Made by a program: the position numbers and the translations under genes. Of a stretch of 64,000 nucleotides of DNA, positions 41,249 to 53,159 are shown one piece after another. Location of the stretch: NCBI GenBank assembly GCA_018814405.1, contig JAHIZO010000005.1, positions 298,684 to 362,683 of the forward strand, in the 5' to 3' direction. Under the pieces are notes generated by a model that did not search any database, was not told where the DNA came from, and worked only from the letters and a program-made list of their open reading frames with translations. The first letter of the stretch is position 1. Each line of letters starts with the position of its first letter. The stretch is from Gammaproteobacteria bacterium (GTDB lineage: Bacteria; Pseudomonadota; Gammaproteobacteria; Burkholderiales; Gallionellaceae).

Positions 41249-42051
41249 TCTGTATTGTCGTAGTAGGATTCCTGTTCATTCTCATCCGTCCATCCCGGTA
41301 TACCGAGTAAGGGTACGGGCGTGAGCTCCCGAGTCGTCAGGCAGTGCTCGGGATCGTCCAGATAGACGGCCAATAACTCATCCAGTCTTTGCAAGCGTTG
41401 CGCCAGCGGTAGACCAAAGAAACCATCCTCGACTTTCAGCAGCAACCCTTGTCCGGTCAGACCGACATAGGGCTTGAGCATCTTTTCATAGAGACCGTGA
41501 CCGAACAGATAGAAGTCAATGCTGCGCCCGACATCGTCCCGCTTCCGCCAGAAAAGTTTGTTCCATTCGAAGTTTCGCAACGATGCGGCCAGACTTTCAT
41601 CCGCATACGGAACCACCACACCGGATTCGTCGAACAATGTGTTCATGTCGCGTACTGTACCGCGTTCACTACGCCCTTCAGGATGCTGACCGGATGTCAG
41701 CGCGGCGTAATGGCGGGCATTGATCGCTCGCTTGGCCGATGGAAAAACGAACCAAACCAAGGCGTTGAATAGATCATGCCAATTCTTGTCTCGGGTCTGC
41801 ACTTCACCTTGCAGATAGCAACGCGGCTCATATCTGGCCTCAAAAGCCAACTTGCCGTAGTCCTGTGGCACGAAGCGCAACGGCTTGCCATTGCTGACAC
41901 TTATCGATTTATCAATATTGGGAAGTAAGGCGTTATAGTCGGTCAGGCAGGGGAATCTTTCGGCTGGCAGCGCGGCTATGTAAGCGTGCAATGGGCGTAA
42001 GGCGAACGATCCCAGCAGTGCTTCGCGTTCCCATGGATGATCAATTTTCAT
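41158..42051 (-). CDS. DUF3025-family protein
   Basis: 297-residue cytoplasmic protein of unknown function: FPCLTDYNALLPN, RYEPRCYLQGEVQTR, NWHDLFNALVWFVFPSAKRAIN and LFGHGLYEKMLKPYVGLTG are the DUF3025 pattern. The last 30 residues, after YYDNTDYFRSGR, are encoded antisense to the conserved C-terminus of hpnE and look like a tail gained by loss of an earlier stop codon. No obvious promoter was found. It diverges from the cNMP-binding gene. Confidence 0.85.
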   Translation of the reverse strand: MKIDHPWEREALLGSFALRPLHAYIAALPAERFPCLTDYNALLPNIDKSISVSNGKPLRFVPQDYGKLAFEARYEPRCYLQGEVQTRDKNWHDLFNALVWFVFPSAKRAINARHYAALTSGQHPEGRSERGTVRDMNTLFDESGVVVPYADESLAASLRNFEWNKLFWRKRDDVGRSIDFYLFGHGLYEKMLKPYVGLTGQGLLLKVEDGFFGLPLAQRLQRLDELLAVYLDDPEHCLTTRELTPVPLLGIPGWTDENEQESYYDNTDYFRSGRQSRAQCTPLNTAPSSVAGYSPAV

Positions 42052-42140
42052 AGCATGAAGTCTAACGCAAGCACAGGACTCAAGACAGGGCGAGCGTCAT
42101 GTGATAAGTTTCGCGCAAGTAAATAGCCGCGGAGGTTGCA

Positions 42141-42638
42141 ATGGATGAGAATGATGCGATACAGGCCAGTCTAGTCAGCTTCACACAGCGTCTCGACGAT
42201 GTCGCTTCGGATAGTTTCAATGAGATTCGCAAATGCTCGTTCTTCGATCCGATACCGAGCGAACAGCTGCATCCGATCGCAGAACTGGCCACTATCCATA
42301 CTTTTGTTGAAGGCGATAAGCTGACCTCCGAAGGTGATGAGATCAGTTCGTTCTTCGTCGTCCTGTTTGGAAGTGCCAGCGTGCATGTACGCGACAACGA
42401 GGTGGCAGTCATACATAGCGGCGAATGCATCGGTGAGAGTACCTTCTTCGCCGGCGAAGCGGCTTCACGTTCTGCCACCGTTATTGCCGAAGGTGAAGTG
42501 ATCGCTGCCGAGATCAAGAAAGCCGATATCGGAAAACTGGTTGGCGAGAGCCGCACGTATATGGACAAAGCGCTGCTCAATGCCCTATTCCGCAAGTTGC
42601 AGCAGGCCAACCGCAAGATCGAGGAGCTGTTGCGCTAA
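42141..42638 (+). CDS. Stand-alone cyclic nucleotide-binding domain protein
   Basis: 165 residues: an N-terminal helix (1-30), a cNMP-binding beta-roll (about 32-130) and a C-terminal helix. The phosphate-binding cassette is intact, with Gly98-Glu99 in IGES and Arg110 in ASRSATV, so it may really bind cAMP or cGMP. Unlike CRP/FNR proteins it has no helix-turn-helix. GGAGG precedes the ATG. The ParA-type ATPase gene starts six bases after the stop, so the two are probably one unit. Confidence 0.88.
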   Translation: MDENDAIQASLVSFTQRLDDVASDSFNEIRKCSFFDPIPSEQLHPIAELATIHTFVEGDKLTSEGDEISSFFVVLFGSASVHVRDNEVAVIHSGECIGESTFFAGEAASRSATVIAEGEVIAAEIKKADIGKLVGESRTYMDKALLNALFRKLQQANRKIEELLR

Positions 42639-42644
42639 TCACTC

Positions 42645-43412
42645 ATGAGCATCATTGCCGTATTCAATCAGAAGGGCGGCGTCGGTAAAACTACCACTGC
42701 ACTGAATCTCGCGGCCGCGCTGCACAAGCGTGGCCGACAACCTCACGCCTTCGATCTCGACCCGCAAGCACAATTCAGCTCCATCACGGGGACTGTCGCA
42801 CGCAATGGGCACGAGACGCTGCTTTCCTTGTTCCAGCTCAATCGCCCGCTACGTGATCTGCTGCGCACGTCCTCCAGCGGGATCACATTGATCCCTTCCC
42901 ATAACGAACTGGCCAAAGTGGATGTGCTCTATGGAAAAGGTTTCAATGTGGTGAATCGCCTCAATTCAGCGATCAAAACGGAACGTTTCGGTGCGGCAGA
43001 AAATCCACTGATCATGGATTGTAGCCCCTTGATCGGCGTCATGTCTTTGAATGCGATCTTCGCCAGCAGCGGATTGGTCGTGCCAATCTCGGCCGATCAT
43101 CTTTCTCTGCAAGGGGCACGTCAGATCGAGAAGACGCTCAACGCATTGGAGCCGGTTCTGAAAAGACGCGTGAACAGGCGTTACCTACTGACGCGTTTTG
43201 ACCGCAGGCGACGCATGGCATGGGACGTGCTGGAACAGGCGCAGGAATTGTTCGGCGCAGATGTGTGCAAGACCTATATTGCGGAGAACGTGAGTCTGGC
43301 AGAAAGTCCCGCGCTTAATAAGACCATCTTCGAGCACGCCCCAACTAGCCGCGGTGCACAGGATTACGACGCTTTACTTGATGAGCTACTGGCCGACGGC
43401 TTCATCGAATAA
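42645..43412 (+). CDS. Orphan ParA-type ATPase
   Basis: 255-residue ParA/MinD-superfamily ATPase. The deviant Walker A motif is KGGVGKTT with signature Lys10 and Lys15; DLDPQAQFS and IMDCSPLIG match the A' and B motifs. It lacks the N-terminal helix-turn-helix of long plasmid ParAs. No parB or parS is adjacent, so it is not a standard partition pair; orphan ParAs often position other cargo such as chemoreceptor clusters. Its close partner here is the cNMP-binding protein. Confidence 0.85.
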   Translation: MSIIAVFNQKGGVGKTTTALNLAAALHKRGRQPHAFDLDPQAQFSSITGTVARNGHETLLSLFQLNRPLRDLLRTSSSGITLIPSHNELAKVDVLYGKGFNVVNRLNSAIKTERFGAAENPLIMDCSPLIGVMSLNAIFASSGLVVPISADHLSLQGARQIEKTLNALEPVLKRRVNRRYLLTRFDRRRRMAWDVLEQAQELFGADVCKTYIAENVSLAESPALNKTIFEHAPTSRGAQDYDALLDELLADGFIE

Positions 43413-43416
43413 AGCA

Positions 43417-43641
43417 CTATTTCGATATCAGCGTGATGATGTCTTCCACCGAGATAGCTTGCTGCGGCCTATGGTCTTCCTGCTTGCGGATCTCGCAAGA
43501 CATCACTTCACAGTAGCGATACATCTGATTCAGTTTGCGCTCGGCATCCTGCTGGTCACGGCCTGAGATCACCACACTGACGATATGCTGCCCATCGCGG
43601 GTGCGGATCGAGAAATCGAATTTCTGCATGGCGTCACTCAT
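43417..43641 (-). CDS. Small conserved-looking protein of unknown function (74 residues)
   Basis: A compact alpha/beta protein: MQKFDFSIRTRDGQHIVSVV, then a helix DAERKLNQMYRYCEVMSCEI with two cysteines, and a variable tail. No family recognised and no known motif. It begins eight bases after the rlmB stop on the same strand, so it is probably translated from the rnr-rlmB transcript. The ATG at 43641 has poor spacing to any ribosome-binding site; the second Met four codons in is an alternative. Confidence 0.65.
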   Translation of the reverse strand: MSDAMQKFDFSIRTRDGQHIVSVVISGRDQQDAERKLNQMYRYCEVMSCEIRKQEDHRPQQAISVEDIITLISK

Positions 43642-43649
43642 AGAGATGA

Positions 43650-44390
43650 TTACCCTGCCGCCCTCATCGCCCTGGCTTCATACAGGCAGATACCTGTACT
43701 GACCGACACATTCAAGCTCTCCACACTGCCCATCATCGGGATACGGGCCAGCTGATCACAGGTCTCGCGTGTCAGGCGTCGCATGCCTTCTCCTTCCGCC
43801 CCCAATACCAGAGCGATGCCACCTTTGTGTTTAACTTCGCCCAGCGAGGTTTCGGCCTCGCCATCCATACCGACCACCCAGATGTCGTGCTCCTGCAGTT
43901 CACGCAGCGTACGCGCCAGATTGGTGACCGTGATAAAGGGCACGGTATGCGCCGCGCCACAAGCGACCTTTTCCACCGTGGCATTGATGCCCACGGCACG
44001 ATCCTTTGGAGCAATCACCGCATGCACACCGAAGGCATCAGCACTGCGCAGGCATGCGCCCAGGTTGTGCGGATCCTGTACGCCGTCCAGCACCAGCAGT
44101 AACGCCGGTTCGGTCAGTGTCTCCAGCACATCATCCAGATGCTGCACCTTCTGCGCTGCATCAACACGGGCGGCGACTCCTTGATGGCGCCCATTACCGG
44201 CCATGCCGTCCAGACGCTTGGCATCGGCCTGGATCACACGCACGCCGCTGCTCTCGGCCAACTTGAGCAGATCACGTGCGCGCGGGTCTTTACGTTGTGC
44301 ATCGACAAAGATCTCAAATACGCTATCGGCGTTCTGGCGTATGCGTGCCGTGACCGCATGGAAGCCGTGAATGATGCGAGACTCAGCCAT
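43650..44390 (-). CDS. rlmB: 23S rRNA (guanosine-2'-O-)-methyltransferase RlmB
   Basis: SpoU (SPOUT) methyltransferase that makes 2'-O-methylguanosine 2251 in the peptidyl-transferase loop. The 246 residues have motif 1 [20 protein letters not shown], motif 2 [13 protein letters not shown] and motif 3 [20 protein letters not shown]. The start at 44390 ([13 protein letters not shown]) is the family start and overlaps the rnr stop by eight bases; a start at 44432 inside rnr is rejected. The rnr-rlmB pairing is conserved widely. Confidence 0.96.
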   Translation of the reverse strand: MAESRIIHGFHAVTARIRQNADSVFEIFVDAQRKDPRARDLLKLAESSGVRVIQADAKRLDGMAGNGRHQGVAARVDAAQKVQHLDDVLETLTEPALLLVLDGVQDPHNLGACLRSADAFGVHAVIAPKDRAVGINATVEKVACGAAHTVPFITVTNLARTLRELQEHDIWVVGMDGEAETSLGEVKHKGGIALVLGAEGEGMRRLTRETCDQLARIPMMGSVESLNVSVSTGICLYEARAMRAAG

Positions 44391-46692
44391 GGCGTTTTGC
44401 TCCTTTACCGCTCTTTCCAGCAGGCTTGGCATGCTTCTCTGACGGCGCGGCTTTCACCGGTTTCTTCTTGGCACCACCCCAGGCGCCCACATCAACACCT
44501 GACTCGTTCTTTGCGGTTGATTGCGTCTCGCCTTCCAGCACGAAATCGATCTTGGTGCTTTCCATATCCACGCGCACGACCTTCACTTTTACACGATCAC
44601 CCAAACGATATCGTTTGCCTGTACGTTCACCCGACATCTGATGTTTAGTGGCATCGAAGTGGTAATAGTCTGCTCCCAGTTCTGACACGTGTACCAGACC
44701 TTCTACATACAGATCGTCGAGCGACACGAACAAGCCGAAGCCGGTGACTGAAGAGATGGTGCCGTCGAACACGCTACCCAGATGGTCGCGCATGTAGAAA
44801 CACTTGAGCCAGGCTTCCACATCGCGCGTGGCATCGTCGGCACGCCGTTCGGTCATGGAGCAATGTACGCCCAGCTCAGCCCATTTTAGTTTCGGTTTGT
44901 ATTGTTTCTGCTGCAATACAGCCTTGATGGCGCGATGCACCAGCAGGTCCGGGTAACGACGGATAGGTGAGGTGAAGTGCGCATAGGCCTCATAACCCAG
45001 ACCAAAGTGGCCGTGGTTGTCCGGGGCGTACACGGCTTGACGAAGTGAACGCAACATCACAGTCTGCAACAAACCGGCATCCGGACGCCCTTTGATCTGC
45101 TTCAGCAGAGCGGAATAATCCCCCGCCTGCGGATCATCACCACCGCCCAGTTCCAGGCCGAACTCCTTGAAGAACTCGCGCACAGTTTCCAGCTTCTCCG
45201 GTGTCGGTCCTTCATGCACGCGGTACAGCACCGGATGCTTGTGCTCATTCAGGAAGGCTGCAGCACACACGTTGGCCGCCAACATGCATTCCTCGATGAG
45301 TTTGTGCGCATCATTGCGGATCACCGGCACGATCTTTTCGATCTTGCCCTGATCATTGAAGATCATCTGCGTCTCGACTGTCTCGAAATCGATGGCACCA
45401 CGCTTCGCGCGCGCCTGCAATAAGGTCTGGAACAGTTTGTACAGGTTGTTGATGTGCGGCAGTACTTCTGCATATTTCTGCGCATCGTCTCCCTTGGGAT
45501 CAGCCAGCATATCGGCCACCTGGGTATAAGTCAGACGGGCATGCGAGAACATGACCGAAGGATAGAAACGGTATTCACCGATCTCCCCTTCCGCACTGAC
45601 GTACATGTCACACACCATGCACAATCGATCCACATTGGGGTTCAACGAACATAGACCGTTCGACAGCTCCTCAGGCAACATCGGAATCACGCGACGCGGG
45701 AAATATACCGAATTGCCACGATTGATAGCCTCTGTATCCAGTGCATCGCCCGCTTGTACATACGAACTCACATCGGCGATGGCAACCACCAGTCTGAAAC
45801 CACTGCCGCTCGGCTCGCAATACACCGCGTCATCGAAGTCACGCGCAGTTTCGCCGTCGATGGTAACCAAGGGCAGATGCTTCACACTTTCGCGACCAGC
45901 ATAGTCTGCCGGCTGTACAACGGGAGCGAATCGCTCTGCCTGATGCTTGGCATCATGAGGAAATTCGTTGGGCAGATTGTGCTTGCGCAATGCGATCTCG
46001 ATCTCCATACCGGGATCTGCATAGTTACCCAACACTTCCACGATACGGCCAATTGGCTGGGCATGTTTGGAAGGCTGTTGCAGTATCTCCAGCATGACCA
46101 CTTGTCCCGCCTGAGCACCACCTGCACTACCTGCCGCCACCAGAATATCTTGGCTGATGCGGCGATTCTCTGCCACCACAAACTGAATGCCGTGCTCTTC
46201 ATACAGACGACCGACCACATGCACATTAGCGTGTTCGAGCACTTCAACGATCTTGGCTTCACGCCGTCCGCGCCTGTCTTCACCCGCGACTCTCGCCATC
46301 ACGGTGTCGCCGTGCAAAGCGTTGTGCATCTCTTTTGCACTCAGCACCAGATCCGCACTACCGTCTTCAGGTATCAGGAAGCCGAAACCGTCCGGATGGC
46401 CTTGCACCTTACCCTTGATCAAATCCAGTTTGTCCATCACGCAGATTGCGCGCTTGCGGTTACGCATGGTCTGACCGTCTCGTTCCATAGCGCGCAAGCG
46501 GCGGATGAACAACTCTTCCTCATCATGTTCGATCTGCAACAGCGCGATCAGATCATCCTGTTCCAGTGGCACGCCCTTCTCTGCCAGTATCTGCAGGATG
46601 TATTCGCGGCTTGGTAGCGGATGTTCGTATTGTTCGCGTTCACGCTCCAGGAAGGGATCGAGTTCGCGGATGTTTTTTTTCTTTTTCGTCAT
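44383..46692 (-). CDS. rnr: Ribonuclease R
   Basis: Processive 3'-5' hydrolytic exoribonuclease of the RNB family, able to degrade structured RNA and help in tmRNA and rRNA quality control. Its 769 residues contain N-terminal cold-shock domains, the RNB core with [16 protein letters not shown] (the catalytic Asp cluster) and the later [16 protein letters not shown] motif, a C-terminal S1 domain (about 650-730) and a Lys-rich tail. The start codon overlaps the divergent tRNA-Leu promoter. Confidence 0.97.
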   Translation of the reverse strand: MTKKKKNIRELDPFLEREREQYEHPLPSREYILQILAEKGVPLEQDDLIALLQIEHDEEELFIRRLRAMERDGQTMRNRKRAICVMDKLDLIKGKVQGHPDGFGFLIPEDGSADLVLSAKEMHNALHGDTVMARVAGEDRRGRREAKIVEVLEHANVHVVGRLYEEHGIQFVVAENRRISQDILVAAGSAGGAQAGQVVMLEILQQPSKHAQPIGRIVEVLGNYADPGMEIEIALRKHNLPNEFPHDAKHQAERFAPVVQPADYAGRESVKHLPLVTIDGETARDFDDAVYCEPSGSGFRLVVAIADVSSYVQAGDALDTEAINRGNSVYFPRRVIPMLPEELSNGLCSLNPNVDRLCMVCDMYVSAEGEIGEYRFYPSVMFSHARLTYTQVADMLADPKGDDAQKYAEVLPHINNLYKLFQTLLQARAKRGAIDFETVETQMIFNDQGKIEKIVPVIRNDAHKLIEECMLAANVCAAAFLNEHKHPVLYRVHEGPTPEKLETVREFFKEFGLELGGGDDPQAGDYSALLKQIKGRPDAGLLQTVMLRSLRQAVYAPDNHGHFGLGYEAYAHFTSPIRRYPDLLVHRAIKAVLQQKQYKPKLKWAELGVHCSMTERRADDATRDVEAWLKCFYMRDHLGSVFDGTISSVTGFGLFVSLDDLYVEGLVHVSELGADYYHFDATKHQMSGERTGKRYRLGDRVKVKVVRVDMESTKIDFVLEGETQSTAKNESGVDVGAWGGAKKKPVKAAPSEKHAKPAGKSGKGAKRHG

Positions 46693-46720
46693 TGACAGAG
46701 AGTCCTATTGCAATTAAAGT
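46692..46720 (+). promoter_or_regulatory. tRNA-Leu promoter
   Basis: Consensus -35 TTGACA (46692-46697), an ideal 17-base spacer and -10 TAAAGT (46715-46720), then a GC-rich discriminator GCGCGCC of the kind that makes stable-RNA promoters stringently controlled. Start expected near 46727. The -35 covers the first base of the rnr start codon. Confidence 0.75.
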
Positions 46721-46738
46721 GCGCGCCGTTGTTGCATT

Positions 46739-46823
46739 GCCCAGATGGCGGAATTGGTAGACGCGCACGGTTCAGGTCCGTGTGCCGCAAGGTGTGGAGG
46801 TTCGAGTCCTCTTCTGGGCACCA
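46739..46823 (+). tRNA. tRNA-Leu (CAG)
   Basis: 85-base class II tRNA with encoded CCA (46821-46823). The acceptor arms GCCCAGA and TCTGGGC pair perfectly with discriminator A (46820). The anticodon stem CACGG/CCGTG holds the loop TTCAGGT with CAG at 46773-46775. A long variable arm (GCCGCAAGGTGT region) and the T-arm GGTTCGAGTCC follow, as expected for leucine tRNA. CAG reads CUG codons. Confidence 0.97.
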
Positions 46824-46827
46824 ATTC

Positions 46828-46862
46828 AAAATGGCTCGCTTATGCGGGCCATTTTCTTTTTG
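46828..46862 (+). terminator. Terminator after tRNA-Leu
   Basis: AAAATGGCTCGC-TTAT-GCGGGCCATTTT forms a twelve-pair stem (one G-T) starting four bases after the CCA end, followed by CTTTTT. On the minus strand it also ends in TTTT, so it may act in both directions. Confidence 0.85.
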
Positions 46863-46878
46863 CGGAATACTATTCAAA

Positions 46879-46909
46879 CAAAAATACGCACCGCTCCCGC
46901 GATGCGTAT
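46879..46909 (-). terminator. Terminator after purA
   Basis: On the minus strand ATACGCA-T-CGC-GGGA-GCG-G-TGCGTAT makes an eleven-position stem with one G-T pair, followed by TTTTG. It ends the hfq-to-purA operon, 27 bases after the purA stop. Confidence 0.85.
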
Positions 46910-46935
46910 CCATTCTTTCCATCGACTGCACCCGC

Positions 46936-49427
<2,492 letters not shown>

Positions 49428-49429
49428 TA

Positions 49430-49618
49430 TCAGTTTATCCAGTAAATCAGCAGTAAACCGCTCAACATGAGCGTCAAACCGAGGAATCTCACCTGCCCAT
49501 CATGCAGTTGCGACAGGTTACGCAGCGTCTGGCGCCAGGGCTTTGGAAATATGAAAGGCATCAAACCTTCCAGCACCAACATCAAGCCCAGCGCCGCCAG
49601 CCAGAAATCAAGCATCAC
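49430..49618 (-). CDS. DUF2065-family small inner-membrane protein
   Basis: 62 residues with two membrane helices (about 2-22 and 44-61) and a short charged loop, PKPWRQTLRNLSQLHDGQVR. This is the DUF2065 (YjeT-type) pattern; E. coli yjeT also lies between hflC and purA. Function unknown, though its constant place beside HflKC hints at a role in membrane-protein quality control. It sits three bases after the hflC stop and two before hisZ. Confidence 0.9.
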   Translation of the reverse strand: MMLDFWLAALGLMLVLEGLMPFIFPKPWRQTLRNLSQLHDGQVRFLGLTLMLSGLLLIYWIN

Positions 49619-49621
49619 TTA

Positions 49622-50500
49622 TTACTGAGCTCTCTTGTCGGAATTCTTCAGGTATTTGAAGAAAGCAGAACTCGGATCGACCACCATCACATCGCCCTTG
49701 TCCCTGAAGGTTTGCTTGTACGCTTCGAGGCTGCGGTAGAAAGAGTAGAATTCCGTATTGCGACCGAAGGCGGCGGCATATAAAGCAGTCGCTTTCGCAT
49801 CCCCCTCACCCTTGATCTTCTGCGCATCGCGATAAGCATTGGCCAGGATCACCTGGCGTTGCTTGTCCGCATCGGCCCGGATCTTCTCGCTTTCGGCGTT
49901 ACCTGTCGCACGCAGCTCGTTTGCGACACGCTTACGTTCCGCTTCCATACGACTATATACGGAGCCGCTGATCTCGACCGGGAAATCGACGCGCTTCAAA
50001 CGCACGTCCAGCACTTCAACGCCGATCTTGCGTGCATCGCCGTCCGTCTTCTCCTGCACCACACGCATCAACTCGTCACGTTTACCGGACACCACATCAT
50101 GGATAGTCAGTTTGCCGAACTCCTCGCGCAGGGCGGAATTGACGGTCTGCATCAAGCGCGTCTGCGCGCGGGCTTCGTCACCGCCAACGCTGATATAGTA
50201 CTGTTTGACATCGAAGATGCGCCATTTGACATAGGAATCTACCAGCACGTTCTTCTTTTCAGCCGTGATGAAACGTTCTGGTTCAGCCGTATCCAGCGTC
50301 AGGATACGCGAGTCAAAGAAGCGCACATTTTGCAAAAGCGGAACCTTGAACTTGAGACCGGGTGTCGTTTCCAGTCGCATCACTTCACCCAACTGGAACA
50401 CGATAGCGGCCTGACGCTGATCCACAACGAACGTGCTCATGCTTAACAAGATCAGGGCAATGATCGTTCCCACCAACAGATTTCTGACTTTCATACTCAT
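49622..50500 (-). CDS. hflC: HflC, SPFH-domain FtsH modulator
   Basis: Inner-membrane protein that with HflK forms a large ring around the FtsH protease and modulates it. The 292 residues have one N-terminal membrane helix (about 6-24), then the SPFH/band 7 domain (AAIVFQLGEVMRLETTPGLK; RFITAEKKNVLVDSYVKW) and a C-terminal coiled coil with AEKIRADADKQRQVILANAYRD-like repeats. The ATG follows the hflK stop with no gap. Confidence 0.96.
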   Translation of the reverse strand: MSMKVRNLLVGTIIALILLSMSTFVVDQRQAAIVFQLGEVMRLETTPGLKFKVPLLQNVRFFDSRILTLDTAEPERFITAEKKNVLVDSYVKWRIFDVKQYYISVGGDEARAQTRLMQTVNSALREEFGKLTIHDVVSGKRDELMRVVQEKTDGDARKIGVEVLDVRLKRVDFPVEISGSVYSRMEAERKRVANELRATGNAESEKIRADADKQRQVILANAYRDAQKIKGEGDAKATALYAAAFGRNTEFYSFYRSLEAYKQTFRDKGDVMVVDPSSAFFKYLKNSDKRAQ

Positions 50501-51673
50501 TTAGCGTGCCTCCCGTTCGCGGCCAATCAGCAGTTCTCGTGCGCGCTGCGGCATGTACTCCGAGACTGGGGCCTGTTCAGCAGATTTGGTTGTTGCTTGA
50601 GGGGCTGCGATCGCACCCGTTTGCTGCATCAATTTATCCAACGGCAGATAGAGCAAGCTGCCATTGCCGTTCTTCTGATCGATCATCACTTTGCTACTGC
50701 TGGTCATGACCTGCTGCATCATGTCGATATACATACGCTCGCGGGTGACCTTTGGCGCTTTCTCGTATTCAGCGAGGATCTGTTTGAAGCGGCTGGCATC
50801 ACCCTCGGCATTGGCAATCACGCTTTGCTTGTAACCGGAGGCTTCTTCCATCAGGCGCGCTGCGGCACCTTTCGCCTTGGGCACCACGTCATTGGCATAG
50901 GCTTGACCTTCGTTCTTCTGGCGTTCTCTATCCTGCCCGGCTTTCACCGCATCATCGAACGCTGCCTGCACCTGCTCGGGCGGCTGGGCGTTCTGCATGG
51001 TCAGCTTGCTGATGATGATGCCGGACTTGTAGCGATCCAAAATATCCTGCATGAGGCGAGTGGTTTCACCTGCCACCTCTTCGCGCCCTTCGTACAGCAC
51101 GAAGTCCATCTTGCTGCGACCAACCACCTCGCGGATAGCCGTTTCAGCTGACTGGCGCACGTTCTCATCCGGACTGCGGTTATTGAACAGATAGGCACCA
51201 GGATCCTTCAAAAAGTACTGCACGGCGAACTGGATGTCGATGATATTCTCGTCGTCAGTCAGCATCAGCGACTCTCGCAGCACTTTGTTCTTCACGTTGT
51301 CGCGATAGCCCACCTCGATCGTACGCACCTGACTCAGATTGACAATCTCAACAGTTTCAACGGGATACGGCAGATGCCAACGCGGACCGGCTTCGGTCGT
51401 CTCGATCTGCTTGCCGAAACGCAGCACCACGCCGCGCTGGCCTTCGTCAACGATGTAGAAGCCGCTTGCGAGCCAGATCAATGCCACGATCAGCACGATC
51501 AGGCCGATACCCATACCGTTGCCACCGCCAGCTCCTCCGCCGGTCTTTGGTGAGGAACTACCACGACCACCGAAGATAGATTCAATCTTGCGATTCAGGT
51601 TGCGTACGACCTCTTCCAGATCGGGCGGCCCACCATTATTGTTCTTTCCCCATTGCGGGTCATTCAATCCCAT
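50501..51673 (-). CDS. hflK: HflK, SPFH-domain FtsH modulator
   Basis: Partner of HflC. Of its 390 residues, the first 50 are a Gly/Pro-rich cytoplasmic segment (GGAGGGNGMG), then one membrane helix (about 52-70), the SPFH domain (GQRGVVLRFGKQIETTEAGP) and helical repeats ending in a Gln/Ala/Pro-rich tail. DDENIIDIQFAVQYFLKDP is the HflK hallmark. It lies 19 bases after hflX. Confidence 0.97.
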   Translation of the reverse strand: MGLNDPQWGKNNNGGPPDLEEVVRNLNRKIESIFGGRGSSSPKTGGGAGGGNGMGIGLIVLIVALIWLASGFYIVDEGQRGVVLRFGKQIETTEAGPRWHLPYPVETVEIVNLSQVRTIEVGYRDNVKNKVLRESLMLTDDENIIDIQFAVQYFLKDPGAYLFNNRSPDENVRQSAETAIREVVGRSKMDFVLYEGREEVAGETTRLMQDILDRYKSGIIISKLTMQNAQPPEQVQAAFDDAVKAGQDRERQKNEGQAYANDVVPKAKGAAARLMEEASGYKQSVIANAEGDASRFKQILAEYEKAPKVTRERMYIDMMQQVMTSSSKVMIDQKNGNGSLLYLPLDKLMQQTGAIAAPQATTKSAEQAPVSEYMPQRARELLIGREREAR

Positions 51674-51692
51674 AATTCCTCACACTTTCCAG

Positions 51693-52838
51693 TCAATGAT
51701 TGTTCAAAGGATGCCAGGCTTCGGCCGGTTTTTGCTCAGTCGGTGTATCTCGAACCTCTGTCAATGCATCGCGCAAAGCATCCAAACCCGCGCCGGTTTT
51801 TGCACTCAAATGAATGGCCGCGATATTACCATACTCATCACGCCTGACGTCCGGTGCCAGGCCCTGCAGGTCTATCTTGTTATAGATCACTATTTGGGGG
51901 ATATCTTGCGCCCCTACCTCCCTCAAAACCTTGTTCACCTCGGCTACCTGATCGTGACGCTCCGGGCTGTTCACATCCACCACATGCAGTAACAGATCGG
52001 CCTGCGCCGTCTCTTCCAACGTACTGCGGAAGGCCGCCACCAGTCCATGCGGCAGATGCCGGATGAAGCCGACCGTATCTGACAGCACCACCTGGCAAGG
52101 GCTGTCGCCCTGCAGGAACATCTTGCGTGCGGTGGTATCCAGCGTTGCAAAGAGTTGGTCGGCCGCATAGACACCCGCATTGGTCAACCTGTTGAACAAA
52201 GTGGATTTGCCTGCATTGGTGTAACCCACGATCGAAACCGACAGCACATCCGAGCGATTACGGGCCTTTCGTTGTAGGGCACGATGGCGTTTGAGCTGCT
52301 TCAGACGTTCGTTGAGCAGATACACCCTGCGATCCAGTTTTCGCCTGTCCAGCTCCAGCTGCGTTTCCCCGGGCCCGCGTGCCCCCACGGCGAACTTCTG
52401 CTGCCCCATATCCATATTCATGCCGACCAAGCGGGTGGACAAATATTTAAGCTGAGCCAGTTCGACCTGCACCTTGCCCTCATGGCTCTGCGCGCGCAAT
52501 GCGAAAATATCAAGGATCAGCATCGTTCGGTCGATCACTCTCGCCTGCAACTTGGCTGTCAAATTGCGCATCTGTGCGGGTGACAGGTCGTGATTGAAGA
52601 TAACCAGCGGTGCTTCCAATTCTTCCACCCGAGCGGCAATCTCATCCACCTTACCGCTGCCGGCAAATGTGGCGGGATCGGGCCGCTGACGTTTGCCTTC
52701 AATCAGCGCAAGGACTTCAACACCCGCACTTTCTGCGAGCAATCGGAGTTCTTCCAGACTCTCAGCGTAGTCTGGCGCGCCAAAATCAAGACTGACCAAT
52801 ACCGCCGTATTGGGCGCAGTCGTTGATTCGGACATCAC
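51693..52838 (-). CDS. hflX: GTPase HflX
   Basis: Ribosome-binding GTPase that splits stalled 70S ribosomes under stress. The 381 residues show an N-terminal HflX domain (FDVNLTPAQ-like [19 protein letters not shown]), the GAR motif [12 protein letters not shown] and the G domain with [25 protein letters not shown] and YNKIDL. It starts within the hfq stop (four-base overlap), as in E. coli hfq-hflX. Confidence 0.96.
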   Translation of the reverse strand: MMSESTTAPNTAVLVSLDFGAPDYAESLEELRLLAESAGVEVLALIEGKRQRPDPATFAGSGKVDEIAARVEELEAPLVIFNHDLSPAQMRNLTAKLQARVIDRTMLILDIFALRAQSHEGKVQVELAQLKYLSTRLVGMNMDMGQQKFAVGARGPGETQLELDRRKLDRRVYLLNERLKQLKRHRALQRKARNRSDVLSVSIVGYTNAGKSTLFNRLTNAGVYAADQLFATLDTTARKMFLQGDSPCQVVLSDTVGFIRHLPHGLVAAFRSTLEETAQADLLLHVVDVNSPERHDQVAEVNKVLREVGAQDIPQIVIYNKIDLQGLAPDVRRDEYGNIAAIHLSAKTGAGLDALRDALTEVRDTPTEQKPAEAWHPLNNH

Positions 52839-53065
52839 TGCTCGTCGTAAGGGATGGAGATGGCGCGAGCCGGTACGATGGTGGAGATGGCGTGTTTGTA
52901 GACCATCTGCGTGACAGTGTTTTTCAACAGCACCACATACTGGTCGAAAGAATCAATCTGACCTTGCAGCTTGATACCGTTGACCAGATAGATTGCGACC
53001 TGCACATGTTCCTTGCGCAATGCGTTCAGGAACGGGTCTTGTAATTGTTGCCCTTTAGTACTCAT
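52835..53065 (-). CDS. hfq: RNA chaperone Hfq
   Basis: Hexameric Sm-like protein that pairs small RNAs with mRNAs. The 76-residue form is short, ending soon after the core with almost no flexible acidic tail, as in many betaproteobacteria. Sm1 is [20 protein letters not shown] through [12 protein letters not shown]; Sm2 contains [12 protein letters not shown]. It heads the hflX-hflK-hflC-DUF2065-hisZ-purA operon, and diverges here from a DUF481 gene rather than following der. Confidence 0.98.
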   Translation of the reverse strand: MSTKGQQLQDPFLNALRKEHVQVAIYLVNGIKLQGQIDSFDQYVVLLKNTVTQMVYKHAISTIVPARAISIPYDEQ

Positions 53066-53130
53066 GATAGTCGGCTCGTAGTGTGGTTAAAACGCTGCCA
53101 CTGTACTGGAAAACAGCCAGTTGCGGAAGA

Positions 53131-53147
53131 GAAATGCAATGCATTTC
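53131..53147. promoter_or_regulatory. Palindrome GAAATGCA-A-TGCATTTC, possible operator
   Basis: A perfect inverted repeat with eight-base arms around one central base, 12 bases upstream of the DUF481 gene's -35 and in the hfq leader region. It is the right size for a dimeric repressor or activator. No matching regulator is encoded nearby. Confidence 0.4.
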
Positions 53148-53159
53148 GCCGCATTCCCC

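Noticed and set aside
42645-43412. Plasmid or chromosome partition locus (parAB)
   Set aside because: There is no ParB gene and no visible parS site next to the ParA-type gene.
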